A stretch of DNA of 64,000 nucleotides, taken from assembly GCF_000284075.1 (NCBI RefSeq), contig NC_017042.1:62001-126000 (forward strand). Reading direction: 5' to 3'. Each line of letters opens with the position of its first letter. Position 1 is the first letter of the stretch. Both the position numbers and the translations under genes were made by a program. The stretch is from Rickettsia rhipicephali str. 3-7-female6-CWPP (lineage in GTDB: Bacteria; Pseudomonadota; Alphaproteobacteria; Rickettsiales; Rickettsiaceae). The notes beneath the pieces were generated by a model. That model did no database searches. It saw nothing but the letters and a program-made list of their open reading frames with translations, and had not been told where the DNA came from. Below are positions 19,107 through 30,659 of the stretch, piece by piece.

Positions 19107-19835
19107 ATGACGCATAGCCCTTTAGCACAATTTGATATCAAAAAATTAATAGACATCAAAATGTTCGGTTTTGACGTCAGCTTTACTAATTCGAGTATCT
19201 ATATGTTACTTGCTAGCATCTTAGCTCTAACTTATTTTTACTTAGCTTTTTATAACCGGAAATTAGTACCTTCTAGATTACAAGTGAGTGCTGAAATAGT
19301 TTATAATCTTGTAGCTGATATGTTAAATCAGAACATAGGAGTAAAAGGACGTAAATTTATTCCGTTAGTTTTTAGTTTATTTATTTTCATTTTATTCTGT
19401 AATTTACTTGGTATGACACCTTATAGCTTTACTACTACTAGTCATATTATTGTTACTTTTACCTTGGCAATTCTAGTATTTTTAACGGTAACTATAGTCG
19501 GTTTTGTAAAACACGGCTTACGTTTTTTAACCCTTTTTTTACCGCACGGTACTCCTTTATGGTTAGCACCGTTGATGATAGTAATTGAACTATTTACATA
19601 TTTAGCAAGACCGGTTAGTTTATCATTGCGACTTGCCGCTAATATGATGGCGGGACATGTTTTATTAAAAGTAATAGCCGGTTTTACCGTTTCATTAATG
19701 ATTTACTTGAAATTTCTGCCAATCCCTCTTATGATGATACTAATTGGGTTTGAAATTTTTGTTGCAATACTTCAAGCTTATATTTTTACTATTTTATCTT
19801 GTATGTATCTTAATGATGCTATTAATTTACACTAG
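19107..19835 (+). CDS. atpB: F0F1 ATP synthase subunit a
   Basis: A 242-residue integral membrane protein of normal length with five to six helices. It has the essential stator arginine in [17 protein letters not shown], plus [18 protein letters not shown] and the C-terminal [21 protein letters not shown]. Subunit a forms the proton half-channels against the c-ring in the inner membrane. It is second in the atpI-B-E-X-F cluster; the F1 genes are not in the window, which fits the split arrangement known in alphaproteobacteria. Confidence 0.96.
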   Translation: MTHSPLAQFDIKKLIDIKMFGFDVSFTNSSIYMLLASILALTYFYLAFYNRKLVPSRLQVSAEIVYNLVADMLNQNIGVKGRKFIPLVFSLFIFILFCNLLGMTPYSFTTTSHIIVTFTLAILVFLTVTIVGFVKHGLRFLTLFLPHGTPLWLAPLMIVIELFTYLARPVSLSLRLAANMMAGHVLLKVIAGFTVSLMIYLKFLPIPLMMILIGFEIFVAILQAYIFTILSCMYLNDAINLH

Positions 19836-19905
19836 GCTTTTTGCACAACTTGCTTCTAAAGATAATTAGATAAAATTTTTTGATTAATTAAAAGTGAGGT
19901 TTTTT

Positions 19906-20130
19906 ATGGATATGGTTTCTTTAAAATTTATTGGTACAGGATTTATGGCTATCGGCATGTACGGTGCAGCTTTAGGCGTTAGTAATATATTTAGCTCTCT
20001 ACTTAGTTCAATAGCACGAAACCCTTCGGCTACAGAAAACTTACAAAGAATGGCTCTGATCGGTGCAGGTCTTGCTGAAGCAATGGGACTTTTTTCCTTT
20101 GTAATTGCTATGTTACTTATTTTTTCTTAA
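19906..20130 (+). CDS. atpE: F0F1 ATP synthase subunit c
   Basis: A 74-residue proteolipid with two helices. The first has the glycine-rich packing motif [22 protein letters not shown]. The polar loop is [11 protein letters not shown]. The second helix holds the proton-binding Glu in [16 protein letters not shown]. Start 19906 (after AGTGAGGTTTTTT) gives the standard alphaproteobacterial N-terminus MDMVSLKF; an ATG four codons upstream is not needed. Confidence 0.96.
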   Translation: MDMVSLKFIGTGFMAIGMYGAALGVSNIFSSLLSSIARNPSATENLQRMALIGAGLAEAMGLFSFVIAMLLIFS

Positions 20131-20148
20131 AATTCATTTTTAAATAAG

Positions 20149-20622
20149 ATGCCTCAATTTGATATTGCTACCTATCATTCACAAATTTTTTGGCTTATCG
20201 TAACTTTCGGCTTATTGTATATATTTGTTTATAAATTTATAACTCCAAAAGCTGAAGAAATTTTTAATAATAGACAGACAAATATTCAAGATAATATTAC
20301 GCAAGCCGATACATTGACCATAGAAGTAGAAAAGCTAAATAAATATTATAACGAGGAAATAGACAAAACAAATACTGAAATAGATAGGCTAAAAAAAGAA
20401 AAAATAGACTCTTTAGAATCAGAATTTTTAATTAAAAAAAAGAATCTAGAGCAAGATTTAAAAAACTCTATAAATCAAAACATTGAAGATATAAATTTAG
20501 CTGCTAAGCAATTTAGAACTAATAAAAGCGCAGCAATCATAAAGCTTGCCGTTAATATTATTGAAAAAATAACCGGCACTAAAGCAGATATGAATTTACT
20601 ACAAAATATAAAAGTAAAATAA
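20149..20622 (+). CDS. atpX: F0F1 ATP synthase subunit b'
   Basis: A 157-residue peripheral-stalk protein: short N-terminus [16 protein letters not shown] with one transmembrane helix (residues 12-30), then a long charged coiled coil ([32 protein letters not shown]). The presence of two consecutive b-like genes is typical of alphaproteobacteria. This first one is assigned b' by order. Its stop overlaps the next start by one base (TAATG), indicating translational coupling. Confidence 0.9.
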   Translation: MPQFDIATYHSQIFWLIVTFGLLYIFVYKFITPKAEEIFNNRQTNIQDNITQADTLTIEVEKLNKYYNEEIDKTNTEIDRLKKEKIDSLESEFLIKKKNLEQDLKNSINQNIEDINLAAKQFRTNKSAAIIKLAVNIIEKITGTKADMNLLQNIKVK

Positions 20623-21128
20623 TGAATTTCCTAGATGAGAGCTTCTGGCTTGCCGTTAGTTTTGTAATTTTTGTATATTTAGTTTATAGACCGGCAAAAA
20701 AAGCCATTTTAAATTCTTTAGATGCTAAGATTTTAGAAGTCCAAGAAAAAGTTCTAAAAGCTGAAAAGTTAAAAGAAGATGCTGCTTTGCTCTTTAAACA
20801 TACCAACGCACAAATAAAGAAATTAGAAACTTTACGCTCTCAAATGATAGAAGAAAGTAATGAAGTTACCAAGAAAATCATTCAAGAAAAAACTAAAGAA
20901 ATTGAAGAATTTTTAGAGCATAAAAAATCTGATGCTATACAGTTAATGCAAAACCAAAAATCAACCGCAAGTAAAGAGCTACAAGATGAATTTTGTGATG
21001 AAGTGATAAAACTTGTATCCGAATATTTTCAATCAGTTAAGCTTTCAGAAAGTAACATTGCTAAAAATTTAATGAATAAATCTGATTTTCCTCAGGATAA
21101 GGGTCTACATAGCCACACTAACCACTAG
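20622..21128 (+). CDS. atpF: F0F1 ATP synthase subunit b
   Basis: A 168-residue protein: N-terminal membrane helix ([20 protein letters not shown]), then an extended coiled coil ([23 protein letters not shown]) to the end. It forms the stator with b' and docks to delta on F1. Last gene of the F0 cluster; its end overlaps by about 10 bp the decayed gene on the other strand, whose apparent stop there is probably fortuitous. Confidence 0.93.
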   Translation: MNFLDESFWLAVSFVIFVYLVYRPAKKAILNSLDAKILEVQEKVLKAEKLKEDAALLFKHTNAQIKKLETLRSQMIEESNEVTKKIIQEKTKEIEEFLEHKKSDAIQLMQNQKSTASKELQDEFCDEVIKLVSEYFQSVKLSESNIAKNLMNKSDFPQDKGLHSHTNH

Positions 21129-24100
21129 CTAGCAATTTATTTAAAATTGCTTCATCATTAACACATACCCGTAATATCGAGCCATCAATAAAATATTCAG
21201 GATGTTCGTTTGTTATCTTATTTGTTAATTCAGGATAGGCTCTAACAAATTCTTTTACACAAGTGAAGTTTTTACTAGAGCTGTTATTAATCGCTCCTAA
21301 GCAAATCGCTTCAAAACATAACATTTTAGCTATTTCTATATTTTTAAGGTCAGATAAAACTCCTAGTTGTTTTGCTAAATATCTATCGCCTAAATAGCCT
21401 TTCACCCCCCAATTTCCTAAGATTGAGAACTTACTATTCCACTTATCTTTAGCAGCATTAATATATATTTTATTTAAAACATTCTTTTGTATTTTTTGTT
21501 TAATTTCTAATGTAACTTCCTCAAAATCGCCTCTTTGTAATATAAACTCCCTAGTTTCATTATTTTTTATAAATTCTGGTCCAATTTTTTTGAGATAAGT
21601 TTTTAGCCTTGTAGTGACCTAAACCTAAAGTTTGTACGTACATTAAATAAGATTGTTTATAGAACTCTATATAGCTTCGTATGTATTATCTAATTTTCAT
21701 AAATCACTCCGATATTATTAAGAGAGCTAGCAATAAAAGAAGGATGAACACTAATTCATGATCGATTTTTAAAGCTTTCTTATAATATTTTAACTATTCT
21801 TCAAATTTACATATAATAACCCATTTTTTGACATAAATTTGCCTTTCTACATTTATCAATTTCAATATCATCATTTAATATTTTTACTACATGGGGATAA
21901 AATATTTTAGAATTTCCCAGTCTTCACTTGGAACATCTGTTAATATTGGAAATAAATCATCTAAGATTTCTGCTAGTCTTGTATAAATCTCTTTTTCATC
22001 TATCGCATGTTCTTTATATTTATTTATATATTGCTTTGTTATAAATTGCATTAATCTATGTAATTGTAAGCCGGCTTGTCTATTTTGGTATTTTAGATTC
22101 ATTATCGATAATGCTTCTAACCTTTTTATAGGTTCTTGTAGCTTTTCTTTATCTATTAAAAATAATTCTTTGAAAATCTCTATACTGATAAAATCAGGGT
22201 CTACATCTGCAGAATATTGTAATATCTGCCGAGCTAAAGGTGATTTTTCTAATAATTGTAGTAATAAAACGGTTTCTATATGATCATCTTTGCTATTGTT
22301 AAAGTAATTAATGTAATCATTTACTTTAAGTAATTTATTTGCTTTTTTAAATATGCTACTGCTTTATATAGCCTATAAGGTGATGCAGCATCGTGTTACT
22401 ACCAAAGTCTTCTACTAATTTATCATCAATATCTTTCTTGTTTAATCTATTTTTTAGAGATTTCTTTAAATATAATATCGTTTCTTTTTTACTAAAAGAC
22501 TCTAATATAATATTTTCTATATCATCACTTAAATTATTATTTTTAGTAGTAATTATCACTTGTGCCTTATCATTAAGTATATTAATTATACTGTTAAGAT
22601 AAGGCTATATATCTTTATGATCTTCAACATTATCAAAAATAAATAATATAGCTGAATTTAAATTAGCAATCCTCTCATGGACTAATCTTATTATGTTTTC
22701 TTCCTTTTCATCTATTACATAAATAGTAAATTCTTTAGCAAGTTGTCTATATGCTTCAAGGACTTTGTCTGCAGAATCTGCGTTAATAAAACGTACTATT
22801 TTCTTTTGCGCTTGTGTTTGTCTATCTCCATATTTTATAGCTAGAGTGGTTTTACCGGCTCCAGCGAAAGCACTAGCTGTTACAAATCGTTTTTCGTTTA
22901 AAGTTTCTTCTATTTGTATTTCATTACGGACAATCAGATTATAAGTTAATAAAGGGGGTAAATTGCTAATTATATTTTCTGTAACTTTAATTGATTCATT
23001 AGGAGTATAAGCATTGCAGTCTTTTAATACTTTCTTTGCTTCCCTACTTACTTCAATTAACCTTAAAATTTGCTCTCTTAAGTCATCTACTTTAACTTTA
23101 GGTAAATTTGTAAATATATAATATATGCCATATTGAGGTTTTATTTCATATAGTTCTTTTATTACTTTTAACTGTTGTTTTATTAAATTTGGTATTTCTT
23201 TTTTATCTATACTCAATTTGCTCAACTGTGTGCTAGATACCAATCGCTACTGCCTTTATTATTTGTATTTGCTATATCTACAGACAAATTTACTTCTTTT
23301 ATACGATAATGACCTTTGTAAGAAAGTTTAAATTTTCCCTCAGGGGTTATGATCTCTTTTGATGGGCAACCTTGTGCGGCATTATTTTCTAAATGCTTAT
23401 AAACCTCTAAAAATTGTCCGGTTGCAATATTACCGCTTATAAGCTGATCGATTACCTCTAAGAAGCTTCCAAATGTCGTTGCAGTAGCATTTTTATATAT
23501 TAGATTGCTTGCTAAAGGTATAAAAAGTGCCTTATTTATTAGCGTATTATCTTTAGGATTATATTCTATGCGAGGCCAATCTAGTACTTCCTCATACTTT
23601 ATAGGTTTACCGGTTTTTGGATCAAAAGTATCTAGCATTGGATCAAGTAAATAACCGGATAATGATAATACGCCTTCTATAACAAGGGAGCACATAGTTT
23701 TTAATTAGCGGTGTTTTATTTAATATATTTATTATCTTACCTGTATGCTTTGGAGTAATTTTAGGAAATAATCTATATACTTTATTAATATGCGGATTAC
23801 AGACATTTACAAAATTCGGAGCTGATAAATAAGTCGTTATATTTAAATTTTTTATGTCAAAGGTAGTTTCATGGCTATACTCTGCGGCTGAAGATTTTCT
23901 GTAGCTAAACCCTGGCTATCGAATGTGATTGCCTTTGCTTTTGGATAATGAAAATCTCTATGAGCACAATATAAACTAAGCTCTGCGAGCCATACACACC
24001 TAAAGAATGACCTGTGAAAGATAAATTATAATTATTCTCTTCAGCATATTTGGTAATCTCCTTTGTAGCTTCATATGCGGCCGCTTGCTGTGCCCACACT

Positions 24101-24706
24101 ATCTGCCCATCTAAAATACTTTTAAAATGAGCTTTAAACGGTGAATTAGTTTTGAGCAAATCTAATTTTTCAAATGTAGTGTACCTCGATAGGTAAGTAC
24201 CATTTGTTTTACTTTTTCATTTACATATGCTACTGCGTAATATCTACCTATTTCAGGCTTGTTAAATATTTTAAATACTTTCCAGTCTTTTAATTGTTCA
24301 TTTCGGGTTTTGACCTTTTCATTATTTTCTTTTTCTACAGCAAACTCTACAATATCATTGTCCGTAGAATCCATATAAGCATGTAAACTAAATAAACCAT
24401 GGACAAAGTCAGTAAGGTGGTGCTTATAGTTTTGATTATTTAAGATAATTTTACTTTCAATCTTTTGTACAAGCTCACTAGAAGCATTAGGCATCTTGCC
24501 CCAGCTTATACATTACCGATAAAATTATTATTTTGGATTTTAGCGGCTATTTTCTCTAGTTGCGGAAGCGTTAAATGTAGATTGCTAAAATCTAAATGAA
24601 CAAATGAAGGGGCATGCTTTTCTAGACACACTATAATTGTTTGATAGTCACTTATAGTTTGAGAATAGTTAACTAGATTTTTTGAAGAAAACACATCTGC
24701 TTTCAT
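21118..24706 (-). pseudogene. Decayed multi-domain gene: LRR-like / class 3 lipase / NB-ARC ATPase / helical C-terminus
   Basis: Read on the minus strand from ATG 24706. Segment 24706-24506 has leucine-rich-repeat-like sequence (VHLDFSNLHLTLPQLEKIAAKI). 24494-23905 is a class 3 lipase-like domain (VLTYRGT, then the nucleophile elbow FTGHSLG), frameshifted after the elbow. 23695-23222 is a linker of unknown fold. 23243-22605 is an NB-ARC/STAND ATPase with Walker A FAGAGKTTLAIKYG and Walker B AILFIFDNVED. 22602-21118 holds helical, possibly TPR-like, fragments (22559-22356, 22102-21887, 21405-21118). At least seven frameshifts or stops separate the pieces. Intact, it would be about 1,200 residues: hydrolase effector plus signal-transduction ATPase plus sensor. 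Confidence 0.75.
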
Positions 24707-24857
24707 AAATATACTTCATAAAAATTGAACTGAACTTTGCGTTTTCAACCGAATTTTTTGAAACATTATAAATTAAAAGTTATTATTTCAACTATTATTT
24801 TTATTCTGAACTTAAAATTAGATTATTTAAGATCTTATATTATAGGAAAATATAGAA

Positions 24858-24932
24858 TGGTGACCCCTACGGGATTCGAACCCGTGTTCCCACCGTGAAA
24901 GGGTGGTGTCCTAACCGCTAGACGAAGGGGCC
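24858..24932 (-). tRNA. tRNA-Glu (anticodon UUC)
   Basis: Reverse complement starts GGCCCCTTCGTCTAGCGG and ends with the matching acceptor strand and encoded CCA (24858-24860). The anticodon stem-loop reads CCACCCTTTCACGGTGG with anticodon TTC. The T loop GGTTCGAATCC is canonical. Mature length is 75 with CCA. Confidence 0.97.
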
Positions 24933-24958
24933 TTAATTTGGCAATATAGATATATTAG

Positions 24959-24988
24959 TCATACCGTGGCTATGACCACGGCATGACA
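24959..24988. repeat. Short palindrome of the TGTCATGCCGTGG type
   Basis: TCATACCGTGG pairs with CCACGGCATGA across a six-base loop. It is related to the palindrome at 4299-4328 and lies between the sca1 stop and tRNA-Glu, where it could act as a terminator for sca1. Confidence 0.55.
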
Positions 24989-25039
24989 GTAAGTTAGAAG
25001 TTTTATACAACACCTTTGCAAATATTGCAAGTATAAAAA

Positions 25040-28000
25040 TTATAGGTTTACCTTAAGCTTAACACTACCTTGATGACTTCTATAATGTTTATTTAGATAA
25101 TAATTATAATCCAACGAAATAGTAGTATTTTTGATACTGCCTATAATACCCGTTCCTAAATTATAGGATGTTTTCGGTTGCTTCGGTATTAGATAATCAT
25201 GTTTGAATGTATCATCAAATATTTTAACAACTCTATTTATTCTTTGGGTTTTCTCTTTAAAATTATGTTCTACCGCTCCTTGGAATGTTAGACCTAAATT
25301 ATTAAATTTTAGAGCATCTTTTAAAGGTAGTGTGACTTTAGTGCCGACAATTCCGGACAATATATTATTCTCTTTCATTGTAAGAGCTATTTCTTGTACG
25401 TTAATACCGGTTTCATGATATACCCCGTCTCGTGACTTCCCGTATCTTAAGCCGATATTCGGGGTAATAATGAGCTTGCTCTGCAAAAGATAATTATAAT
25501 GCAGTAATGCTTCCGCATTATAACTATGATTACGATGTTTTACATTACTTCTAATTTTAGTATCACCATATGAATAAGTTGTTTTATCTTTAATAAAGTT
25601 TTTAGAAGCAGATACTAAAGCTTGTAGTGCAAAATTCTTCGGTAATTCTTTTTGTCCGTAAATAGAAACCACATGACTATTAATAAGTTCTTTATCATTA
25701 TTTTTACTATTTTTAAATTTAAATACTGAATGAACATTACTATAAGCTATACCTACGATATTATTGTCGATTTCAGCATCGAACCCGATAGTAGCACCTT
25801 TGTTAGTACCTCTATAACCGGTCATATTGTCAACGCGTCCATGATTATTAGTGCCGTACATACCACGCATCCACAAACCTCTTTTTATATGAGACTCTTC
25901 TTCATCACCGGCTCCTACTGCTACCATATTATTAGACATATTCATAGATGCATCTAATCTGTTACGAATCATATTATTTACAATAGTATTAACAACTTTC
26001 ACTTGATTTAAAGTAGGAGCGTTTTCTGAAATTTGCGTTTGCATTTCTTTTTTTGCTTCCTGTTCAAGAGGAATAGCCGTATCAACTTCCGTTATTTTAA
26101 GATTACCCCCATCGGAATCGGATAATTGCCCTATTGTTTCTTCTTCCTCTTCAACCCCTGAATCATAACTTTCTTCATCTTCGCTACCATCGCCTAATGC
26201 TAAACATTCCTTTTCTCTATCGTCACTTAATGCTAATGCACACTCATTACTTGATGCAAGTGCAGGTAATGAAGATAATTGTCTACTTACTTCTGTTACT
26301 TCTGTGTCTTCTTGTTCTTCATCTCCTGCAGGTAAGGTAGATTCTGATTTACCATCCGACACTAACATGTCTTGTAACAATAACTGAGCAAGAATATCTG
26401 CAGCTTCTTCGCCTGTATACTTCTCTAGAAGTAACGAAGAAATTTTTTCATCATGTTCTTGTAATCGTGCATTTATTGCTAAAAGCATTTTTTCATCTAA
26501 TTCCTCTACATCCTGTATACGATTACTTATATAAGCCATTGCTTCTTTAATATGATTAAGTTCCTCACTTCTAGAACTTGAGCCAGGCAATTCTTCTATT
26601 TTTTGTATTTTATTGCTTAATACTCTTATATAGGTATCTACATAATCTTTATCAATTTCTATAGTTAGAGTATCTACCGGAGTTACAACATCACGACTAC
26701 TCAAATCATCACCATTAGATAAGCTGTTTATGCTACCAACTGAAGATGAACATGAAAATACCGGCTTACTCTCAGTTACCTTAGCTTTACAATCATTGGC
26801 TATTTTTTCATCATGTTTAGATTCTAATTCCCCTAATTTCATAACATTAGAATTGTTTAAATCCTCTAAGCCACTAACCGAAGGTGAACGGGATAGATTT
26901 GATTCTGCATCACTAAGTAAACTGCTTATGTCACCAATTGAATAGGAACGTGATATTGATACATCTGTGCTTGAATACTCTTCATTTAAAGAAAATGCTG
27001 CTTCTATGGCTTTCCTTTTTTCTTTTAATTGTGATTCTTTTGAAGATAAGTCTCGTGTTTCTACAGCTAACCGCTTAAATTCTAGGTTTTCTGGATCTTG
27101 ATATTGATTCAATTTGGCAATAGCTTGCTTTTCCTTAACTATTCTAGCTTCCTCTACTTTTAATAGTTTATCTTCTAAATCCAAATAATCTAATTTCTTG
27201 TCAAGCTCGGCACTTCTGAATAATGGTATAGGTAATTTTCGTTTACTAGTATTCTTGTAACTTACAGATGGCTTAGGTTGCTCTGTCTTAGGTTGCTCTG
27301 TCTTATATATTGTTTCTGATGCTAAATTCTCATAACTAACCGACTCATATATAGTAGATAATGGCTGTGTACCTTTTTTAATAGTACTATCAACTAAATT
27401 TGGTAAGCTATTCATATTAGCAGTCGGTATAGAATGGCTATTTCCCCAATTTGGATTAAATCCAACATCTGCATCTGTTTTTATATTATTAAAGTGTTTA
27501 TCTGCTCTGCTTTTAATAGCATCCAATTTTTTTTCTGCTTTTGCATTATATGCTTTTATATCTTCCGGTTTGCGTATTAATACCTGCTGTAATTCTTGAG
27601 AGATTTTAATTGCTTCTTGGTAATCATTTTCTATTTCCTGTAAAACTAAATTAAGTGATTTTTTTTGTGAAGGACTGGTTGTTTGCAGTATTGCGGTTCT
27701 CTTTGCATCTAAAAGGCTTATAAGCTGAGTTGCCTTTTTTGTGAATCCACTAACTACACTTAAACTAGACTCCTTATGATTCTCATTTCCCCAAGCGTGG
27801 CCAAATCCTCCCTCTTGATCTACTGTTCTTTGCTTTGAGGTTTCTCCATCTCCTTTCTTTTTTCTGTTCTCTGCATCATTTGTTTGCAAAATTGACCCTA
27901 CTTTTGATACAGCTCTCTTTATTATATTACCTTGTTTTTTCTTACTAGAACCTGAATAGGTACTTTCTTCAGTTAAAGTTTCTTGAGGTGCATTTGTATT

Positions 28001-30484
28001 CATTCTTTGGTTATACGCTGCATCCCAACTCGCTGATAGTTGATCGAAATCATAGGCTGACGACAAATTTTGACTTTCCAAACTCCTAAAGCCTGAATCA
28101 AAACGTTCTTCTTGTGAATGTAAATCTAACCCTAGATCATTCTGCACACCTAAAGTTTCGGTACGCATTTTTTCTGATTGCAATTGTTGTATCTCCGGAA
28201 TACTTCCACTTACATTATTTTTCCTCGATGAGTCACTTTTAGCTGAAGACGAGCGTGATAATATTGGAGTAGCGCTTTTTCTTGACTTCTCTTCATACTC
28301 TGCATAAGACTGAAATATTTCCGCTTGCTCATATACTTTTTGAGTTTCCGGAACTCTAGCTTGCTGAACGTCATATAATTTCAAGAACAAACCTTCATAT
28401 GCCTTTATACTGGCAAGATGTGCAATCTCACCTAATTTTTGATTAAATTGATCCGCACTTAACTTTCTCATTTCTGTCACTAAACTATCTATTACACCAT
28501 CTATTTGAGCTTGATTTGACTGATTTGGCTGTATGCTATTCAAATAATTAATGTATTGTGAAGCCTTAGCCTCGTAAATATCTTTTGAATGACTTGAAAG
28601 CTGTAATGAACTATTCACATTAGCAGCTTGCGTATACGGCATATTTCCCCAACCTGAATAAAATCCAACATCTTCACCTGTTTCTTTACCTAAAGTGCCG
28701 CTTGATAAGCTCCCCAATCCTGAATCCATACTTCTAGGGTCCTCTATTTCTTGACTTGGCAATGTTACTATATAAGGTTGCTGCTGAACTTTTATTGGTA
28801 CTAAGTACCCCTCTTCATCCTCTAGTTGTTCACCTAAAATTCTCTGAACCCCATGACTTAATGGTATGGTTGGCTTTGCTTTTGGCGGCTGCTTATAAGT
28901 AGAACCGGTAGAACTATTATAAACAGCAGGAGTTAATAACTTTAGATTTGCCTCTATCTCATTTAATTGTTCAGAATAACCATTCGTTTTATCTTGCATG
29001 GTTCGTAATGCCGTTCTACTTGTTTCTTTTTTCACACTAGCAGCTACTTCTTTAGCTTTATCTGCTGCCGTTTTTATAGCTTTTTCTTGTTTCTTTATTT
29101 CTGATAACTGCTTTTGTTTCTTTTCTCTTTCTGTTCTTTCCTTATCCTCTGCTTGTTGCTGTTTTTTTGTTTTTTTTGCAGCAATATGTTGTTGATTTTT
29201 TTGTACTAATATACCTTGCTGAGCCTCATTAATTCTTGCTTGCTGTGCTTGAAACGCACTAACTTGGGTTGACACCGTTGTAACCGGAACTGTTTCCTGC
29301 GATTCTATCGAAATTTTATTTGCTGGAATATCTATTTTTTCTATTTTCTGAAATAATCTATCTGCTTTATTGTTTTTACTTGTTAACTCTTTTTCAAGTT
29401 TCTTTATTTTATTTTTATTTTCACCTACTTTGATTTGTGTTTCTATCTTTTCAGCTTTTGACTTGAGTGCTTCTATTGTTTTTTGTGCTGAAGTTAGCTG
29501 CGTATACAACTTCTGCAATGGTTTTGTATTTTTTGTATCTGTGGTATTTTTTTGAATAGCCTGTGTTACTTCAGCTAACTTGATTCCTATCATCTCATTA
29601 ACTCGTGATATATTACTTACCATTCCTGCTGCAATTTCAGTACTGCTTTTTTTTATAGGCAACGGTACAAATGTCGACTTCGGAGGAACTTCTGGTTTAA
29701 CCTGTGAGCTAGATTGCACTGTCTGTTGTTGCGGGTCGCTATTGCTAAACGATAATCTGCGTACTGCCTTTGAGTTTGTGTTTATGTTTGGTAGTGTATT
29801 AGCTCCTAAACTATCATTTGGTTTAGAATCTGAAGTAGGCTGATACGGAGTCGCCGGTGTTGATGATGGAGTACCAGGTGCCGTAGTATAATGTTCAGGT
29901 GATATCAGGGTAGTATTTGGTGTATTAGGTGCAGTGACAAAACTATTTGAAGCTGGACTAACAGTAGGCGAAGACGTTGTTATTATAATCTCTGGTTTTT
30001 GAGGCATTTGTTCTGTCGGTTCAGGAGTATAAGTATTTTGACTTTGTTCTGTTTTTTCAGTGCCTACAAATGTTTTGCGTCTAGTAATTGGTCGTACTTT
30101 TCTTGCTTTCCCGACATCAGACTTACTACGTGCTACCACTTTATAATGATCCTCTACAGGAACATCTTTTAATGGATTAGATGCCTTAGGTTTGTTAGAT
30201 ATTTTCATTTCTCTTATTTCAGATGGAGTATATGTGTTTATTTCCGGTTCCGGTACAATTACTGTTCCTATCTGCTGCGGGGTATTTGTCGTATCTTTGT
30301 TTCCATTTAATTGTGACAAATTATTCAACAATTTATTACTGAGGTCTATACGAAATGCTTCTTTACTCATCGCCATACCCTCAAAAGGTATTGCAATTAT
30401 TGCTCCTACTGAAATAGAGGCAAGCAAAGAATATTTTAAAAATCTTGATTTTTTTAGTAAATGTTGTTCTGTTAACTTATTCAT
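25040..30484 (-). CDS. sca1: Surface cell antigen Sca1, autotransporter
   Basis: An intact 1,814-residue type V secretion protein. Signal peptide: [19 protein letters not shown] to about residue 38. The passenger (about 40-1530) is low-complexity: a Pro/Thr-rich part (100-300), Lys/Gln/Glu coiled coils (300-530, [20 protein letters not shown]), three imperfect Gly-Phe...Trp-Gly-Asn repeats (near residues 612, 899 and 1013), and an acidic region near 1400-1480. The C-terminal 285 residues are the beta-barrel, starting at [19 protein letters not shown] and ending [11 protein letters not shown]. Sca1 is known as a rickettsial adhesin. The N-terminus and position beside the ATP synthase cluster support Sca1 over other Sca proteins. 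The terminal residue is Leu, not the usual Phe. Confidence 0.85.
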   Translation of the reverse strand: MNKLTEQHLLKKSRFLKYSLLASISVGAIIAIPFEGMAMSKEAFRIDLSNKLLNNLSQLNGNKDTTNTPQQIGTVIVPEPEINTYTPSEIREMKISNKPKASNPLKDVPVEDHYKVVARSKSDVGKARKVRPITRRKTFVGTEKTEQSQNTYTPEPTEQMPQKPEIIITTSSPTVSPASNSFVTAPNTPNTTLISPEHYTTAPGTPSSTPATPYQPTSDSKPNDSLGANTLPNINTNSKAVRRLSFSNSDPQQQTVQSSSQVKPEVPPKSTFVPLPIKKSSTEIAAGMVSNISRVNEMIGIKLAEVTQAIQKNTTDTKNTKPLQKLYTQLTSAQKTIEALKSKAEKIETQIKVGENKNKIKKLEKELTSKNNKADRLFQKIEKIDIPANKISIESQETVPVTTVSTQVSAFQAQQARINEAQQGILVQKNQQHIAAKKTKKQQQAEDKERTEREKKQKQLSEIKKQEKAIKTAADKAKEVAASVKKETSRTALRTMQDKTNGYSEQLNEIEANLKLLTPAVYNSSTGSTYKQPPKAKPTIPLSHGVQRILGEQLEDEEGYLVPIKVQQQPYIVTLPSQEIEDPRSMDSGLGSLSSGTLGKETGEDVGFYSGWGNMPYTQAANVNSSLQLSSHSKDIYEAKASQYINYLNSIQPNQSNQAQIDGVIDSLVTEMRKLSADQFNQKLGEIAHLASIKAYEGLFLKLYDVQQARVPETQKVYEQAEIFQSYAEYEEKSRKSATPILSRSSSAKSDSSRKNNVSGSIPEIQQLQSEKMRTETLGVQNDLGLDLHSQEERFDSGFRSLESQNLSSAYDFDQLSASWDAAYNQRMNTNAPQETLTEESTYSGSSKKKQGNIIKRAVSKVGSILQTNDAENRKKKGDGETSKQRTVDQEGGFGHAWGNENHKESSLSVVSGFTKKATQLISLLDAKRTAILQTTSPSQKKSLNLVLQEIENDYQEAIKISQELQQVLIRKPEDIKAYNAKAEKKLDAIKSRADKHFNNIKTDADVGFNPNWGNSHSIPTANMNSLPNLVDSTIKKGTQPLSTIYESVSYENLASETIYKTEQPKTEQPKPSVSYKNTSKRKLPIPLFRSAELDKKLDYLDLEDKLLKVEEARIVKEKQAIAKLNQYQDPENLEFKRLAVETRDLSSKESQLKEKRKAIEAAFSLNEEYSSTDVSISRSYSIGDISSLLSDAESNLSRSPSVSGLEDLNNSNVMKLGELESKHDEKIANDCKAKVTESKPVFSCSSSVGSINSLSNGDDLSSRDVVTPVDTLTIEIDKDYVDTYIRVLSNKIQKIEELPGSSSRSEELNHIKEAMAYISNRIQDVEELDEKMLLAINARLQEHDEKISSLLLEKYTGEEAADILAQLLLQDMLVSDGKSESTLPAGDEEQEDTEVTEVSRQLSSLPALASSNECALALSDDREKECLALGDGSEDEESYDSGVEEEEETIGQLSDSDGGNLKITEVDTAIPLEQEAKKEMQTQISENAPTLNQVKVVNTIVNNMIRNRLDASMNMSNNMVAVGAGDEEESHIKRGLWMRGMYGTNNHGRVDNMTGYRGTNKGATIGFDAEIDNNIVGIAYSNVHSVFKFKNSKNNDKELINSHVVSIYGQKELPKNFALQALVSASKNFIKDKTTYSYGDTKIRSNVKHRNHSYNAEALLHYNYLLQSKLIITPNIGLRYGKSRDGVYHETGINVQEIALTMKENNILSGIVGTKVTLPLKDALKFNNLGLTFQGAVEHNFKEKTQRINRVVKIFDDTFKHDYLIPKQPKTSYNLGTGIIGSIKNTTISLDYNYYLNKHYRSHQGSVKLKVNL

Positions 30485-30659
30485 TACAAATACTCAATTT
30501 AAATTAAAATTTTATATACATAAACGGTTGGGTATTCTAATAAATAAGTTAATAAAAAGCAATATTAAAATTAATTTATCTTAACTTATAATTACAAGAG
30601 AATTTTGTTCTAATTATTGAAAATATAACAGATATGACGTATAATGTATTTTTAACTTT

